64,000 nucleotides of DNA from Bacteroides neonati (GTDB lineage Bacteria > Bacteroidota > Bacteroidia > Bacteroidales > Bacteroidaceae): the NCBI RefSeq assembly GCF_000499785.1, contig NZ_HG726019.1:568645-632644 (forward strand). The letters are read 5' to 3'. How positions within the stretch are numbered: position 1 is the stretch's first letter; every line of letters starts with the position of its first letter. Shown here piece by piece: positions 39,610 through 49,600 of the stretch. A program made the translations under genes and the position numbers. The notes beneath the pieces were generated by a model. It worked only from the letters and a program-made list of their open reading frames with translations. It did not search any database and was not told the origin of the DNA.

Positions 39610-40872
39610 ATGGCCAAGAAAGAAGAAACAATCAGCTTGATTGATACATTTTCGGAATTTAAGGAACTGAAAAATATCGATAGGACAACGATGGTAAGCG
39701 TACTCGAAGAGTCGTTCCGTAGTGTTATCACGAAAATGTTTGGCACCGATGAAAATTACGACGTAATCGTGAACCCCGACAAGGGCGACTTCGAGATATG
39801 GCGTAACCGTGAAGTAGTAGCCGATGAGGATTTAACCAATCCGAACATGCAGATCTCGCTGACAGAGGCTCAAAAGATCGACGCTTCTTACGAAGTAGGC
39901 GAAGAGGTAACCGACGAGGTAATATTTGCCAAGTTCGGCCGTCGCGCCATCCTGAACCTTCGTCAGACATTGGCTTCAAAGATTCTTGAACTGGAAAAAG
40001 ACAGTCTTTACAACAAATATAGTGATAAGATAGGTACCATTATCAATGCAGAGGTATATCAGATCTGGAAAAAAGAGATGCTGCTCATTGACGATGAGGG
40101 AAACGAACTGTTGCTACCCAAAACCGAACAGATTCCGGCGGATTTCTATCGCAAAGGAGAAACGGCACGTGCTGTAGTAGCGCGCGTAGACAACAAGAAC
40201 AACAACCCGAAGATTATCCTGTCACGTATCTCGCCCGTCTTCCTGCAACGCTTGTTCGAGATGGAAGTACCCGAGATAAACGATGGACTTATCACCATCA
40301 AGAAGATTGCCCGCATCCCCGGCGAACGCGCCAAGATTGCGGTGGAGTCTTACGACGACCGTATCGACCCCGTAGGTGCCTGTGTAGGTATGAAGGGAAG
40401 TCGTATTCACGGTATCGTTCGTGAACTTCGCAACGAGAACATTGATGTCATTAACTATACATCGAATATCTCCTTGTTTATTCAGCGTGCCCTCAGCCCT
40501 GCCAAAGTATCTTCGATCCGTTTGAACGAAGAAGAACGCAAAGCAGAGGTATTCCTTAAACCCGAAGAGGTTTCGCTGGCTATTGGTAAAGGCGGTTTGA
40601 ACATCAAACTGGCCAGTATGTTAACTGAGTACACCATCGACGTGTTCCGTGAACTGGATGAAGCGGCGCAGGACGAAGACATCTATCTGGACGAATTCAA
40701 AGACGAAATCGACAGTTGGGTCATCGACGCCATCAAAGCTATCGGTATCGATACGGCAAAAGCAGTATTGGCCGCACCTCGCGAAATGTTGATTGAAAAA
40801 ACGGATCTGGAAGAAGAGACGGTGGACGAGGTATTGCACATTTTGAAATCGGAGTTTGAAGACAATGAATGA
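39610..40872 (+). CDS. nusA: Transcription termination/antitermination factor NusA
   Basis: 420 residues; binds RNA polymerase and nascent RNA. N-terminal RNAP-binding domain (1-125, with MVSVLEESFRSVITKMFG), S1 domain (about 130-200, GTIINAEVYQIWKKEMLLID), then KH1 and KH2 (about 210-345) with IARIPGERAKIAVESYD and VGACVGMKGSRIHGIVREL. The last 70 residues form a short acidic C-terminal region ending in EFEDNE, without the two full E. coli AR repeats. Follows rimP by a single base. Confidence 0.96.
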   Translation: MAKKEETISLIDTFSEFKELKNIDRTTMVSVLEESFRSVITKMFGTDENYDVIVNPDKGDFEIWRNREVVADEDLTNPNMQISLTEAQKIDASYEVGEEVTDEVIFAKFGRRAILNLRQTLASKILELEKDSLYNKYSDKIGTIINAEVYQIWKKEMLLIDDEGNELLLPKTEQIPADFYRKGETARAVVARVDNKNNNPKIILSRISPVFLQRLFEMEVPEINDGLITIKKIARIPGERAKIAVESYDDRIDPVGACVGMKGSRIHGIVRELRNENIDVINYTSNISLFIQRALSPAKVSSIRLNEEERKAEVFLKPEEVSLAIGKGGLNIKLASMLTEYTIDVFRELDEAAQDEDIYLDEFKDEIDSWVIDAIKAIGIDTAKAVLAAPREMLIEKTDLEEETVDEVLHILKSEFEDNE

Positions 40873-40878
40873 TTTCAT

Positions 40879-40982
40879 TTACGATTAGACTATTTACGAT
40901 TTACGATTGGAAACCCTTCTTTATTGTGAGTTGTAGATAAAAAGATAAAGCAATCGTCTAATCGTCAAACGTATAATCGTAA
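40879..40982 (+). repeat. Imperfect long inverted repeat between nusA and infB
   Basis: ACGATTAGAC (40881-40890) pairs exactly with GTCTAATCGT (40956-40965), and TTACGATT (40901-40908) pairs with AATCGTAA (40975-40982). TTACGATT-like motifs recur directly (TTTACGATTTACGATT). It fills most of the 143-base spacer inside an operon. The two arm pairs cross, so they cannot all pair at once, which would allow alternative folds. Confidence 0.7.
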
Positions 40983-41015
40983 GTATTTTCACTCCATCAT
41001 TCATTAAATTAAAGT

Positions 41016-44000
41016 ATGACGATAAGGTTAAACAAAGTTACAAGAGATTTAAATGTAGGAATTTCAACGGTCGTTGAGTTCTTACAAAAAAAGGGACACA
41101 CGATTGAGGCGAACCCTAATACTAAAATTACAGAAGAAGAGTATGCGATGCTCGTAAAAGAGTTTAGCACTGACAAGAACCTTAGACTTGAATCAGAGCG
41201 TTTTATACAAGAACGCCAAAATAAGGATCGCAACAAGTCAGTCGCTATCGACGGTTACGACAAACAGGCCGAAAAGCCGAAAGCAGACGAAATCTTCAAG
41301 ACAGTAGTTCCCGAAGACGCGCGTCCGAAGTTTAAACCTGTCGGGAAAATAGATTTGGACAAAGTAAACCGTCGGTCGGAAGCCGCACCGGTAAGCGAAC
41401 CCAAACCCCAACAACCGGCTGCTCCTATTGTGAAAGAAGAGAAGAAGGTAGAAGAAGTAGTAAAACCCATTGTGGTAGAAGCTCCCAAAGAGACAGTAAC
41501 ACCCGCTCCGGCTCCGAAACCGGAACCGGTCAAAGAACCTCAACCTGTGGTTGTGGAAGCCAAACCGGTGGTGGAAGAAAAAATAATCAACCCAGTAAAG
41601 AAAGAAGAGCCGAAAGTGGAAGTTGCTCCAGAAAAAGAACCAGAAAAGAAGGTCGAAGAGAAACCCGTAGTAGTTGAACAAGCTACCGAGGCTGCGACCG
41701 AGTCGGATAAGGAAGACGGTGTCTTCAAGATTCGTCAACCCGAGTTTGTCTCCAAAATCAACGTTATCGGACAGATTGACCTGGCTGCATTGAACCAGTC
41801 TACCCGTCCGAAAAAGAAGTCGAAAGAAGAAAAGCGGAAAGAACGCGAAGAAAAAGAGAAGGTACGTCTGGATCAGAAGAAACAGATGAAAGAAGCCATC
41901 ATCAAAGAGATTCGCAAGGACGACAACAAGCTGGCCAAGGCAGGACCGAAAGAGAGCGCCGATGCAGCCAAGAAGAAACGCATCCGTATTAATAAGGAGA
42001 AGGTCGATGTTAACAACGTAGCATCCAACTTCGCTCCCCCCCGCCCCAACAGCGAAAGAGCAGCCAATGGCGGACACCCCGGACAAGGTGGTGCCAACAG
42101 AGGCCCCGGACAAGGTGGCTCGCAAAACCGCAACCGCAATACCGGTGGTGGCAATAATGGCGGTGGTGGCAACATCAACAGCCGTTTCAAGAAGCCAATC
42201 GTAAAGGCAGAGGTGAGCGAGGAAGATGTAGCTAAACAAGTAAAAGAAACCTTGGCTCGCTTAACAACCAAGGGTAAAAATAAAACCTCTAAATATCGTA
42301 AAGAGAAACGCGAATCGGTTTACAACCGTCAGCAGGAACAAGACGATAGAGAGATGGCAGAGAGCCGCGTATTGAAACTGACCGAGTTCGTAACAGCCAA
42401 CGAGTTGGCAAGCATGATGAACGTATCGGTCAACCAAGTAATCGGAACCTGTATGAGCATTGGTATGATGGTATCTATCAACCAACGTCTGGATGCGGAA
42501 ACCATTAATCTGGTGGCCGAAGAGTTCGGATACAAAACCGAATACGTAAGTGCAGAGGTAGCTCAGGCCATCGTCGAAGAAGAAGATTCGGAAGACGATT
42601 TGAGCCCACGCGCTCCGATTGTAACAGTGATGGGACACGTTGACCACGGTAAGACTTCGTTGCTTGACTATATTCGTAAAGCAAACGTTATTGCCGGCGA
42701 AGCAGGTGGTATCACACAGCACATCGGTGCTTATCACGTGACGCTCGAAGATGGTCGCGACATCACCTTCCTCGATACTCCGGGTCATGAGGCGTTTACC
42801 GCCATGCGTGCCCGTGGTGCAAAGGTAACCGATATCGCTATCATTATTGTAGCTGCCGACGACGACGTGATGCCTCAAACCAAAGAGGCCATCAACCACG
42901 CCGCAGCCGCAGGTGTTCCGATCGTATTTGCAATCAATAAAGTGGATAAGCCTCATGCAAATCCCGAAAAGATAAAAGAGACACTGGCACAGATGAACTA
43001 CCTCGTCGAAGAGTGGGGTGGTAAGTACCAGTCGCAAGATATCTCGGCCAAGAAAGGTACGGGCGTAAAGGAACTGATGGAGAAAGTACTGCTCGAAGCA
43101 GAAATGCTTGACCTCAAGGCCAACCCCGATCGTCGTGCAACCGGTTCGGTTATCGAGTCTACACTCGACAAGGGTCGTGGCTATGTGGCAACCATTCTGG
43201 TATCGAACGGTACCTTGAAGATGGGAGACATCGTATTGGCAGGAACCAACTTCGGACGTGTAAAGGCAATGTTCAACGAACGTAACCAACGCATCAAAGA
43301 GGCAGGTCCTTCAGAACCGGTATTGATTCTGGGTCTGAACGGTGCACCGCAGGCAGGTGATACCTTCCACGTGATCGAGACAGAGCAGGAAGCACGCGAA
43401 ATTGCCAACAAGCGTGAGCAGTTGCAACGTGAGCAAGGTCTGAGAACGCAGAAACTGTTGACACTCGATGAGGTAGGTCGTCGTATCGCACTGGGTAACT
43501 TCCAGGAATTGAACATCATCGTGAAGGGTGACGTAGACGGTTCTATCGAAGCCTTGAGTGATGCATTGATCAAGCTGTCGACCGAACAGATTCAGGTAAA
43601 CGTGATTCACAAGGCTGTGGGTCAGATTTCGGAATCGGACGTGACGCTGGCTGCTGCTTCAGACGCTATCATCATCGGTTTCCAGGTTCGTCCGTCAACT
43701 TCGGCTCGCCGATTTGCCGAGCAAGAAGGTGTCGACATCCGCATGTACTCTGTGATCTATGCAGCCATCGAAGAGGTGAAAGCCGCTATGGAAGGTATGT
43801 TGGCTCCGGAGGTGAAGGAAGTCGTTACTGCTACGATCGAAGTACGCGAGGTATTCAACATCACGAAAGTGGGTACGGTTGCCGGTGCGATGGTCAAAGA
43901 GGGAAAAGCGAAACGCAGCGACAAGGCACGCCTTATCCGCGACGGTATCGTTATCTTCTCGGGCAGCATCAACGCCCTGAAACGTTTCAAAGACGACGTG

Positions 44001-44114
44001 AAAGAGGTCGCTACCAACTACGAGTGTGGTGTGAGTCTGACCAACTATCACGACATCAAGGTAGGTGACTTAATCGAAACTTACGAAGAGATCGAAGTGA
44101 AACAAACATTATAA
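41016..44114 (+). CDS. infB: Translation initiation factor IF-2
   Basis: GTPase that delivers initiator tRNA to the 30S subunit. 1032 residues. A short N-terminal domain (1-60) is followed by a long low-complexity region (about 65-420): Pro/Glu/Lys/Val-rich up to about 250, Lys/Glu-rich to 330, then Gly/Asn-rich ([14 protein letters not shown]). The conserved core starts near 445. G1 is GHVDHGKTS near residue 540, G3 DTPGHEAF, G4 NKVDKP. Domains II, III and C2 follow ([30 protein letters not shown]). Third gene of rimP-nusA-infB; ended by a terminator. Confidence 0.97.
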   Translation: MTIRLNKVTRDLNVGISTVVEFLQKKGHTIEANPNTKITEEEYAMLVKEFSTDKNLRLESERFIQERQNKDRNKSVAIDGYDKQAEKPKADEIFKTVVPEDARPKFKPVGKIDLDKVNRRSEAAPVSEPKPQQPAAPIVKEEKKVEEVVKPIVVEAPKETVTPAPAPKPEPVKEPQPVVVEAKPVVEEKIINPVKKEEPKVEVAPEKEPEKKVEEKPVVVEQATEAATESDKEDGVFKIRQPEFVSKINVIGQIDLAALNQSTRPKKKSKEEKRKEREEKEKVRLDQKKQMKEAIIKEIRKDDNKLAKAGPKESADAAKKKRIRINKEKVDVNNVASNFAPPRPNSERAANGGHPGQGGANRGPGQGGSQNRNRNTGGGNNGGGGNINSRFKKPIVKAEVSEEDVAKQVKETLARLTTKGKNKTSKYRKEKRESVYNRQQEQDDREMAESRVLKLTEFVTANELASMMNVSVNQVIGTCMSIGMMVSINQRLDAETINLVAEEFGYKTEYVSAEVAQAIVEEEDSEDDLSPRAPIVTVMGHVDHGKTSLLDYIRKANVIAGEAGGITQHIGAYHVTLEDGRDITFLDTPGHEAFTAMRARGAKVTDIAIIIVAADDDVMPQTKEAINHAAAAGVPIVFAINKVDKPHANPEKIKETLAQMNYLVEEWGGKYQSQDISAKKGTGVKELMEKVLLEAEMLDLKANPDRRATGSVIESTLDKGRGYVATILVSNGTLKMGDIVLAGTNFGRVKAMFNERNQRIKEAGPSEPVLILGLNGAPQAGDTFHVIETEQEAREIANKREQLQREQGLRTQKLLTLDEVGRRIALGNFQELNIIVKGDVDGSIEALSDALIKLSTEQIQVNVIHKAVGQISESDVTLAAASDAIIIGFQVRPSTSARRFAEQEGVDIRMYSVIYAAIEEVKAAMEGMLAPEVKEVVTATIEVREVFNITKVGTVAGAMVKEGKAKRSDKARLIRDGIVIFSGSINALKRFKDDVKEVATNYECGVSLTNYHDIKVGDLIETYEEIEVKQTL

Positions 44115-44135
44115 TTTGTATCAATGAACTAAAGA

Positions 44136-44177
44136 CGGAGGCACAGAGTGATTATAACTCCGTGTCTCCGTTTTTAG
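44136..44177 (+). terminator. Terminator of the rimP-nusA-infB operon
   Basis: ACGGAGGCAC (44136-44145) pairs with GTGTCTCCGT (44163-44172), one G-T wobble, partly extendable into the loop, followed by TTTTTA. Confidence 0.85.
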
Positions 44178-44189
44178 TTATAATAACCT

Positions 44190-44696
44190 ATGCCAATGAT
44201 TGATATCATTATTCTCATCGCTGTCGGTACAGGCGTAGTGATGGGCTTCATGAAAGGTTTTATCCGACAGTTGGCCTCCATTCTCGGACTGATTGCCGGA
44301 CTATTGGCAGCCAAAGCATTGTATACGCCACTGGCCGAAAAGCTCTGCCCCACGATAACGGAGTCGATGACCGTGGCGCAAATATTGGCTTTCGTCGTAA
44401 TATGGATTGCCGTGCCGCTACTATTCACCATCGTGGCATCGGTGCTAACAAAAGCTGTCGAAGCGATCTCCTTGGGATGGCTCAACCGATGGTTGGGTTG
44501 CGGACTGGGCGCATTGAAATACCTGCTCCTCGTTAGTCTGGTTATCTGTGTTATTGAATTTATCGATTCGGATAACAAACTCATCCATCAAACAAAGAAG
44601 AGCGAATCCTTGTTATATTATCCGGTAGAGACGTTCGCGGGAATCTTTTTTCCGACTGCAAAAGAAATTACACAACAATATATACTCAATAAATAA
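44190..44696 (+). CDS. CvpA family membrane protein
   Basis: 168 residues with four predicted membrane helices (about 3-20, 27-46, 60-82, 100-120) and the CvpA-type start [24 protein letters not shown], where the GF.KGF(I/V)RQ string is typical. Members are linked to colicin V production or envelope functions in other bacteria, with no clear biochemical role. It opens the suf operon: its TAA overlaps the sufB ATG by one base (TAATG). The association with sufBCDS is an operon arrangement, and no functional link is shown. Confidence 0.88.
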   Translation: MPMIDIIILIAVGTGVVMGFMKGFIRQLASILGLIAGLLAAKALYTPLAEKLCPTITESMTVAQILAFVVIWIAVPLLFTIVASVLTKAVEAISLGWLNRWLGCGLGALKYLLLVSLVICVIEFIDSDNKLIHQTKKSESLLYYPVETFAGIFFPTAKEITQQYILNK

Positions 44697-46150
44697 TGCA
44701 ACAAGAAGAACCCAATAAATACGTAAAGGAACTCACACAGGAGAAGTACAAATATGGCTTCACCACCGATGTGCAGACCGACATCATTCCGATCGGATTG
44801 AGCGAAGATGTGGTGCGCCTCATCTCGGCAAAGAAAGAAGAACCGGAATGGTTGCTGGAGTTCCGACTGAAAGCGTACCGCCATTGGCTTACGCTGGAGA
44901 TGCCTACGTGGCCACATCTCCGTATTCCTGAGATTGATTATCAGTCTATTTCGTACTATGCCGACCCGACAAAGAAAAAAGAGGGTCCGAAGAGTCTCGA
45001 CGAGGTAGATCCTGAACTTATAAAAACATTTAATAAACTGGGCATCTCGCTCGAAGAGCAGATGATGCTGAGCGGCATGGCCGTTGATGCGGTGATGGAC
45101 TCGGTATCGGTCAAAACCACCTTCAAAGAGACGTTGATGGAGAAGGGTATCATCTTCTGCTCCTTCAGCGAAGCGGTACGAGAACATCCCGATCTGGTAA
45201 AGAAGTATATGGCCTCGGTAGTGGGCTATCGCGATAACTTCTTTGCTGCCCTCAACTCGGCTGTATTCTCCGACGGATCGTTTGTTTACATCCCCAAAGG
45301 CACCCGTTGCCCGATGGAGCTGTCGACCTACTTCCGTATCAATGCCGTTAACACGGGACAGTTTGAACGTACGCTGATTATTGCCGACGAGGATTCGTAT
45401 GTATCGTACCTCGAAGGTTGCACAGCACCCATGCGCGATGAGAACCAACTCCATGCGGCGATTGTCGAGATCATCGTACACGACCGTGCCGAAGTGAAAT
45501 ACTCGACCGTACAGAACTGGTATCCGGGCGATGCCGAAGGACGGGGAGGTGTATACAACTTTGTAACCAAACGCGGTAACTGCAAAGGCGTAGACAGTAA
45601 GCTTTCGTGGACGCAGGTAGAGACAGGCTCGGCCATCACATGGAAATATCCTTCGTGCATTCTCTCAGGCGACGGTTCCAGTGCCGAATTCTATTCGGTA
45701 GCCGTAACCAATCACCATCAGCAAGCCGATACCGGCACCAAGATGATTCACCTGGGAAAGAATACACGCAGCACCATCGTGAGCAAAGGTATCTCGGCGG
45801 GAGTGAGCGAAAATTCGTATCGTGGTTTGGTAAAGGTGACCGAGAAGGCCGACAATGCCCGCAACTACAGCCAGTGCGACTCGTTGCTGCTGGGTAGCAA
45901 ATGTGGTGCACACACCTTCCCGTACATGGACATACATAACGAGACGGCTGTAGTAGAACACGAAGCCACCACCTCTAAAATCAGTGAAGACCAAATATTC
46001 TATTGCAATCAACGAGGCATTCCTACCGAAGATGCCATCGGACTCATTGTCAATGGATATGCCAAAGAGGTACTCAATAAACTCCCCATGGAGTTTGCAG
46101 TCGAAGCGCAGAAGCTGCTGGCTATCTCTTTGGAAGGAAGCGTAGGGTAA
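44696..46150 (+). CDS. sufB: Fe-S cluster assembly protein SufB
   Basis: Scaffold subunit of the SufBCD complex that builds Fe-S clusters. 484 residues, mainly the right-handed beta-helix domain. Conserved blocks: [27 protein letters not shown] at the start, [33 protein letters not shown] with the cluster-related Cys, and [16 protein letters not shown] with a second conserved Cys. Translationally coupled to the CvpA-like gene; sufC follows after 23 bases of AT-rich spacer (similar in kind to the ATTC-rich spacers in the dcw cluster). Confidence 0.97.
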   Translation: MQQEEPNKYVKELTQEKYKYGFTTDVQTDIIPIGLSEDVVRLISAKKEEPEWLLEFRLKAYRHWLTLEMPTWPHLRIPEIDYQSISYYADPTKKKEGPKSLDEVDPELIKTFNKLGISLEEQMMLSGMAVDAVMDSVSVKTTFKETLMEKGIIFCSFSEAVREHPDLVKKYMASVVGYRDNFFAALNSAVFSDGSFVYIPKGTRCPMELSTYFRINAVNTGQFERTLIIADEDSYVSYLEGCTAPMRDENQLHAAIVEIIVHDRAEVKYSTVQNWYPGDAEGRGGVYNFVTKRGNCKGVDSKLSWTQVETGSAITWKYPSCILSGDGSSAEFYSVAVTNHHQQADTGTKMIHLGKNTRSTIVSKGISAGVSENSYRGLVKVTEKADNARNYSQCDSLLLGSKCGAHTFPYMDIHNETAVVEHEATTSKISEDQIFYCNQRGIPTEDAIGLIVNGYAKEVLNKLPMEFAVEAQKLLAISLEGSVG

Positions 46151-46173
46151 TCAAGAATTTTAAATTAAGAATT

Positions 46174-46926
46174 ATGTTAGAAATAAAAGACTTACATGCC
46201 AACATCAACGGCAAAGAAATATTGAAAGGTATCAACCTTACTGTAAAACCAGGCGAGGTACACGCTATCATGGGTCCTAACGGATCGGGCAAGAGTACAC
46301 TCTCTTCTGTATTGGTAGGCAATCCGGCTTTCGAGGTAACCAAAGGCAGCGTTCAGTTCTACGGCAAAGACCTATTGGAGCTATCGCCCGAAGACCGCAG
46401 CCACGAAGGCATTTTCCTAAGTTTTCAATATCCGGTGGAGATTCCCGGTGTGAGCATGGTTAACTTCATGCGCGCGGCAGTAAACGAGCAACGCAAGTAC
46501 AAAGGATTGCCCGCACTCACCGCCAGCGAGTTCTTGAAGCTGATGCGCGAGAAGCGTGCAGTAGTCGAGCTCGACAACAAACTGGCCAACCGCTCGGTCA
46601 ACGAAGGTTTCTCGGGTGGTGAGAAGAAACGCAACGAGATATTCCAGATGGCGATGCTCGAACCGCGCCTGAGCATCCTCGACGAAACCGATTCGGGATT
46701 GGATATCGATGCCCTGCGCATTGTAGCCGAAGGAGTAAACAAACTGAAAACTCCCGAGACAAGTACGATCGTTATCACGCACTACCAGCGCTTGCTCGAC
46801 TATATAAAACCGGATATCGTACACGTACTTTACAAAGGCCGTATCGTTAAAACTGCCGGTCCTGAGTTAGCACTTGAGCTGGAAGAGAAGGGATACGATT
46901 GGATCAAGAAAGAATTAGGAGAATAG
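46174..46926 (+). CDS. sufC: Fe-S cluster assembly ATPase SufC
   Basis: ABC-type ATPase that energises the SufB-SufD scaffold; cytosolic. 250 residues. Walker [10 protein letters not shown] near residue 35; Q-loop [13 protein letters not shown] near 85; signature [17 protein letters not shown] near 143; Walker [17 protein letters not shown] near 166, with the non-classical DETDSGLD motif found in SufC; switch His in [12 protein letters not shown] near 198. Between sufB and sufD in the operon. Confidence 0.97.
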   Translation: MLEIKDLHANINGKEILKGINLTVKPGEVHAIMGPNGSGKSTLSSVLVGNPAFEVTKGSVQFYGKDLLELSPEDRSHEGIFLSFQYPVEIPGVSMVNFMRAAVNEQRKYKGLPALTASEFLKLMREKRAVVELDNKLANRSVNEGFSGGEKKRNEIFQMAMLEPRLSILDETDSGLDIDALRIVAEGVNKLKTPETSTIVITHYQRLLDYIKPDIVHVLYKGRIVKTAGPELALELEEKGYDWIKKELGE

Positions 46927-46928
46927 TT

Positions 46929-48272
46929 ATGAGTATAGAACAACAATACATAGATCTCTTCTCCCAGACGGAGGCAATGATTTGCCGACACAGTGCGGAG
47001 GCCTTGAATGCTCCAAGAGCGAAAGCTTTTGCCGACTTTCAGGCACAGGGATTTCCGACCCGCAAACTGGAGAAGTATAAGTACACCGACGTAAGCAAGT
47101 ACTTCGAACCCGATTACGGATTGAACCTGAACAGACTGGCTATTCCTGCCAACCCCTACGAGGTGTTTAAATGTGACGTGCCCAACATGAGCACTTCGCT
47201 CTTCTTTGTTGTGAACGATGTATTCTATACACAAACACAACCTACCACTCACCTACCCGAGGGCGTACTCTTCGGTAGTTTGAAAGAGATGTCCATACAG
47301 CATCCCGAACTGGTGAAGAAGTATTACGGACAGCTGGCAGATACGGAAAAAGACGGGCTGACAGCCTTCAACACCACCTTTGCACAAGATGGCGTGTTGA
47401 TGTACGTACCCAAGAATGTGGTGATAGAGAAGCCCATCCAGTTGGTCAACGTGCTACGTGCCGATGTGGACTTTATGATGAATCGCCGTGTACTCATTAT
47501 CCTTGAAGAGGGAGCACAAGCCCGCCTTTTGGTTTGCGATCACGCCATGGACAATGTGAACTTCTTATCGACTCAGGTTATTGAAGTTTTTGCCGGAGCC
47601 AACACTACCTTCGATCTCTATGAGCTAGAAGAAACGCATACCAGCACTACCCGTTTCAGCAACCTGTACGTAAAGCAAGAGGCCAACAGCAACGTATTGC
47701 TCAACGGTATGACGCTGCACAACGGCACTACTCGCAATACCACCCAGGTGACTCTCGCCGGCGAAGGTGCAGAGATTAACCTCTGCGGCATGGCCATCGA
47801 AGATAAAAACCAGCATGTAGACAACCATACAACTATCGATCATACCGTTGCCAACTGCAACAGCAACGAGCTGTTTAAGTATGTGCTCGACGATCAGGCA
47901 GTAGGTGCCTTTGCCGGTTCGGTACTTGTTCGGCCGGGTGCACAGAAAACCACCTCGCAACAAACCAACCGCAACCTGTGTGCCACACGCGAAGCACGTA
48001 TGTACACCCAGCCTCAACTAGAGATTTATGCCGACGACGTAAAATGTTCGCACGGTGCTACGGTAGGTCAACTCGACGAGAAAGCACTTTTCTATATGCG
48101 TTCGCGCGGTATCTCTCAGAAAGAGGCCCGCCTGATGCTGATGTTTGCTTTCGTTAATGAAGTGATCGACACCATTCGCTTGGATGCACTCAAAGATCGC
48201 CTCCACCTATTGGTCGAGAAGCGCTTCCGTGGAGAGCTGAACAAGTGCCAAGGTTGTGCCATTTGCAAATAA
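46929..48272 (+). CDS. sufD: Fe-S cluster assembly protein SufD
   Basis: Partner of SufB in the SufBC2D scaffold. 447 residues from the ATG at 46929, two bases after the sufC stop (an in-frame start at 46899 would lie inside sufC). Helical N-terminus, then beta-helix with EGAQARLLVCDHAMDN and QTNRNLCATREARMYTQPQLEIYADDVKCSHGATVGQL, the SufD/SufB core. The extreme C-terminus is NKCQGCAICK, three cysteines as C-x2-C-x2-C, which E. coli SufD lacks as far as I know. Confidence 0.96.
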   Translation: MSIEQQYIDLFSQTEAMICRHSAEALNAPRAKAFADFQAQGFPTRKLEKYKYTDVSKYFEPDYGLNLNRLAIPANPYEVFKCDVPNMSTSLFFVVNDVFYTQTQPTTHLPEGVLFGSLKEMSIQHPELVKKYYGQLADTEKDGLTAFNTTFAQDGVLMYVPKNVVIEKPIQLVNVLRADVDFMMNRRVLIILEEGAQARLLVCDHAMDNVNFLSTQVIEVFAGANTTFDLYELEETHTSTTRFSNLYVKQEANSNVLLNGMTLHNGTTRNTTQVTLAGEGAEINLCGMAIEDKNQHVDNHTTIDHTVANCNSNELFKYVLDDQAVGAFAGSVLVRPGAQKTTSQQTNRNLCATREARMYTQPQLEIYADDVKCSHGATVGQLDEKALFYMRSRGISQKEARLMLMFAFVNEVIDTIRLDALKDRLHLLVEKRFRGELNKCQGCAICK

Positions 48273-48283
48273 AACGTACCATT

Positions 48284-49495
48284 ATGAATATTCAACAGAT
48301 TCGCGAAGACTTTCCCATCCTCTCCCGTGAGGTATATGGGAAGCCTTTGGTCTATTTCGATAACGGTGCTACGACGCAGAAGCCCAGACTGGTAGTCGAC
48401 TCGATAGTCGATGAGTATTACTCGGTCAATGCCAATGTGCATCGTGGCGTACACTACCTGTCGCAGCAAGCAACCGAGTTGCATGAAAGCTCTCGCCGCA
48501 CCGTACGCGAGTTTATCAATGCCGGCAGTACCAATGAGATTATCTTCACCCGCGGCACTACCGAGGCCATCAACCTGCTTGTATCGAGCTTCGGACAAGA
48601 GTTTATGGAAGAGGGCGACGAGGTGATTATCTCGGTCATGGAGCATCACAGCAACATCGTACCCTGGCAGCTCTTGGCTGCCCGCAAAGGCATTGCCATC
48701 AAAGTAATCCCCATGAACGACCGGGGAGAGCTGTTGCTCGACGAATACGAGAAACTATTCTCCGAACGAACAAAAATCGTGAGCATCGTACAGGTATCTA
48801 ACGTACTGGGTACTGTTAATCCGGCCAAAGAGATGATTGCTACCGCCCATGCACACGGTGTGCCCGTATTGCTCGATGGCGCACAGTCGGTACCTCATAT
48901 GAAAGTCGATGTTCAGGATTTGGATGTAGACTTCTTTGCTTTCTCGGGACATAAGATTTACGGACCTACGGGCATCGGTGTGCTCTATGGCAAGGAAGAG
49001 TGGCTCGACCGCCTTCCTCCCTATCAAGGCGGAGGAGAGATGATACAGCATGTTTCGTTCGAAAAAACAACCTTCAACGAGTTGCCTTTTAAGTTCGAAG
49101 CCGGAACACCCGATTACATCGGTACCACCGCACTGGCCAAAGCACTCGACTACGTCAATGGTGTCGGAATCGAACACATTGCCGCCCATGAACACATGCT
49201 AACGGCTTATGCTATGGAGCGTCTCCGGGAGATTCCCGATATCCGCATCTTTGGCGAAGCCGCAAATAAAAGCAGCGTGATATCCTTCCTCGTAGGCAAT
49301 ATACATCATTTCGATATGGGCACCTTGCTCGACAGGTTGGGCATTGCCGTCCGTACCGGACATCACTGTGCACAACCCTTGATGCAGCGATTGGGCATTG
49401 AAGGTACTGTTCGGGCTTCATTTGCCATGTACAATACCCAAGCGGAAGTTGATACAATGATAGCCGGTATTGAAAGAGTGAGACAAATGTTTTAG
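48284..49495 (+). CDS. sufS: Cysteine desulfurase SufS
   Basis: PLP enzyme that takes sulfur from L-cysteine for Fe-S assembly. 403 residues from ATG 48284. PLP-binding Lys224 in FSGHKIYGPTG, the catalytic Cys362 in RTGHHCAQPLMQR (both equivalent to the E. coli residues), and His in EHHSNIVPWQ. Last gene of cvpA-sufBCDS. No SufE or SufU gene is adjacent, so the sulfur acceptor must be encoded elsewhere. Ended by a perfect hairpin terminator. Confidence 0.97.
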   Translation: MNIQQIREDFPILSREVYGKPLVYFDNGATTQKPRLVVDSIVDEYYSVNANVHRGVHYLSQQATELHESSRRTVREFINAGSTNEIIFTRGTTEAINLLVSSFGQEFMEEGDEVIISVMEHHSNIVPWQLLAARKGIAIKVIPMNDRGELLLDEYEKLFSERTKIVSIVQVSNVLGTVNPAKEMIATAHAHGVPVLLDGAQSVPHMKVDVQDLDVDFFAFSGHKIYGPTGIGVLYGKEEWLDRLPPYQGGGEMIQHVSFEKTTFNELPFKFEAGTPDYIGTTALAKALDYVNGVGIEHIAAHEHMLTAYAMERLREIPDIRIFGEAANKSSVISFLVGNIHHFDMGTLLDRLGIAVRTGHHCAQPLMQRLGIEGTVRASFAMYNTQAEVDTMIAGIERVRQMF

Positions 49496-49516
49496 AGGAA
49501 CAACCTAGTTTTGAAC

Positions 49517-49557
49517 AAGAAAGCCTCTTATCCCATTTCAAGATAAGAGGCTTTCTT
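49517..49557. terminator. Bidirectional terminator between sufS and susD
   Basis: Perfect 16-bp stem (49517-49532 with 49542-49557), 9-base loop, and short T and A flanks on both strands. Confidence 0.88.
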
Positions 49558-49600
49558 CAAATCGCCAATAAAGGCAGAACTCTTGATTAACTGTTCGCTC

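Noticed and set aside
41238..42239. 333-residue open frame antisense to infB
   Set aside because: It lies opposite the low-complexity Pro/Glu/Lys-rich part of IF-2 and mirrors that bias (Phe/Leu/Tyr-rich); no start context or family.
42261..43289. 342-residue open frame antisense to infB
   Set aside because: Opposite the conserved GTPase core of IF-2; a shadow with no recognisable domain.
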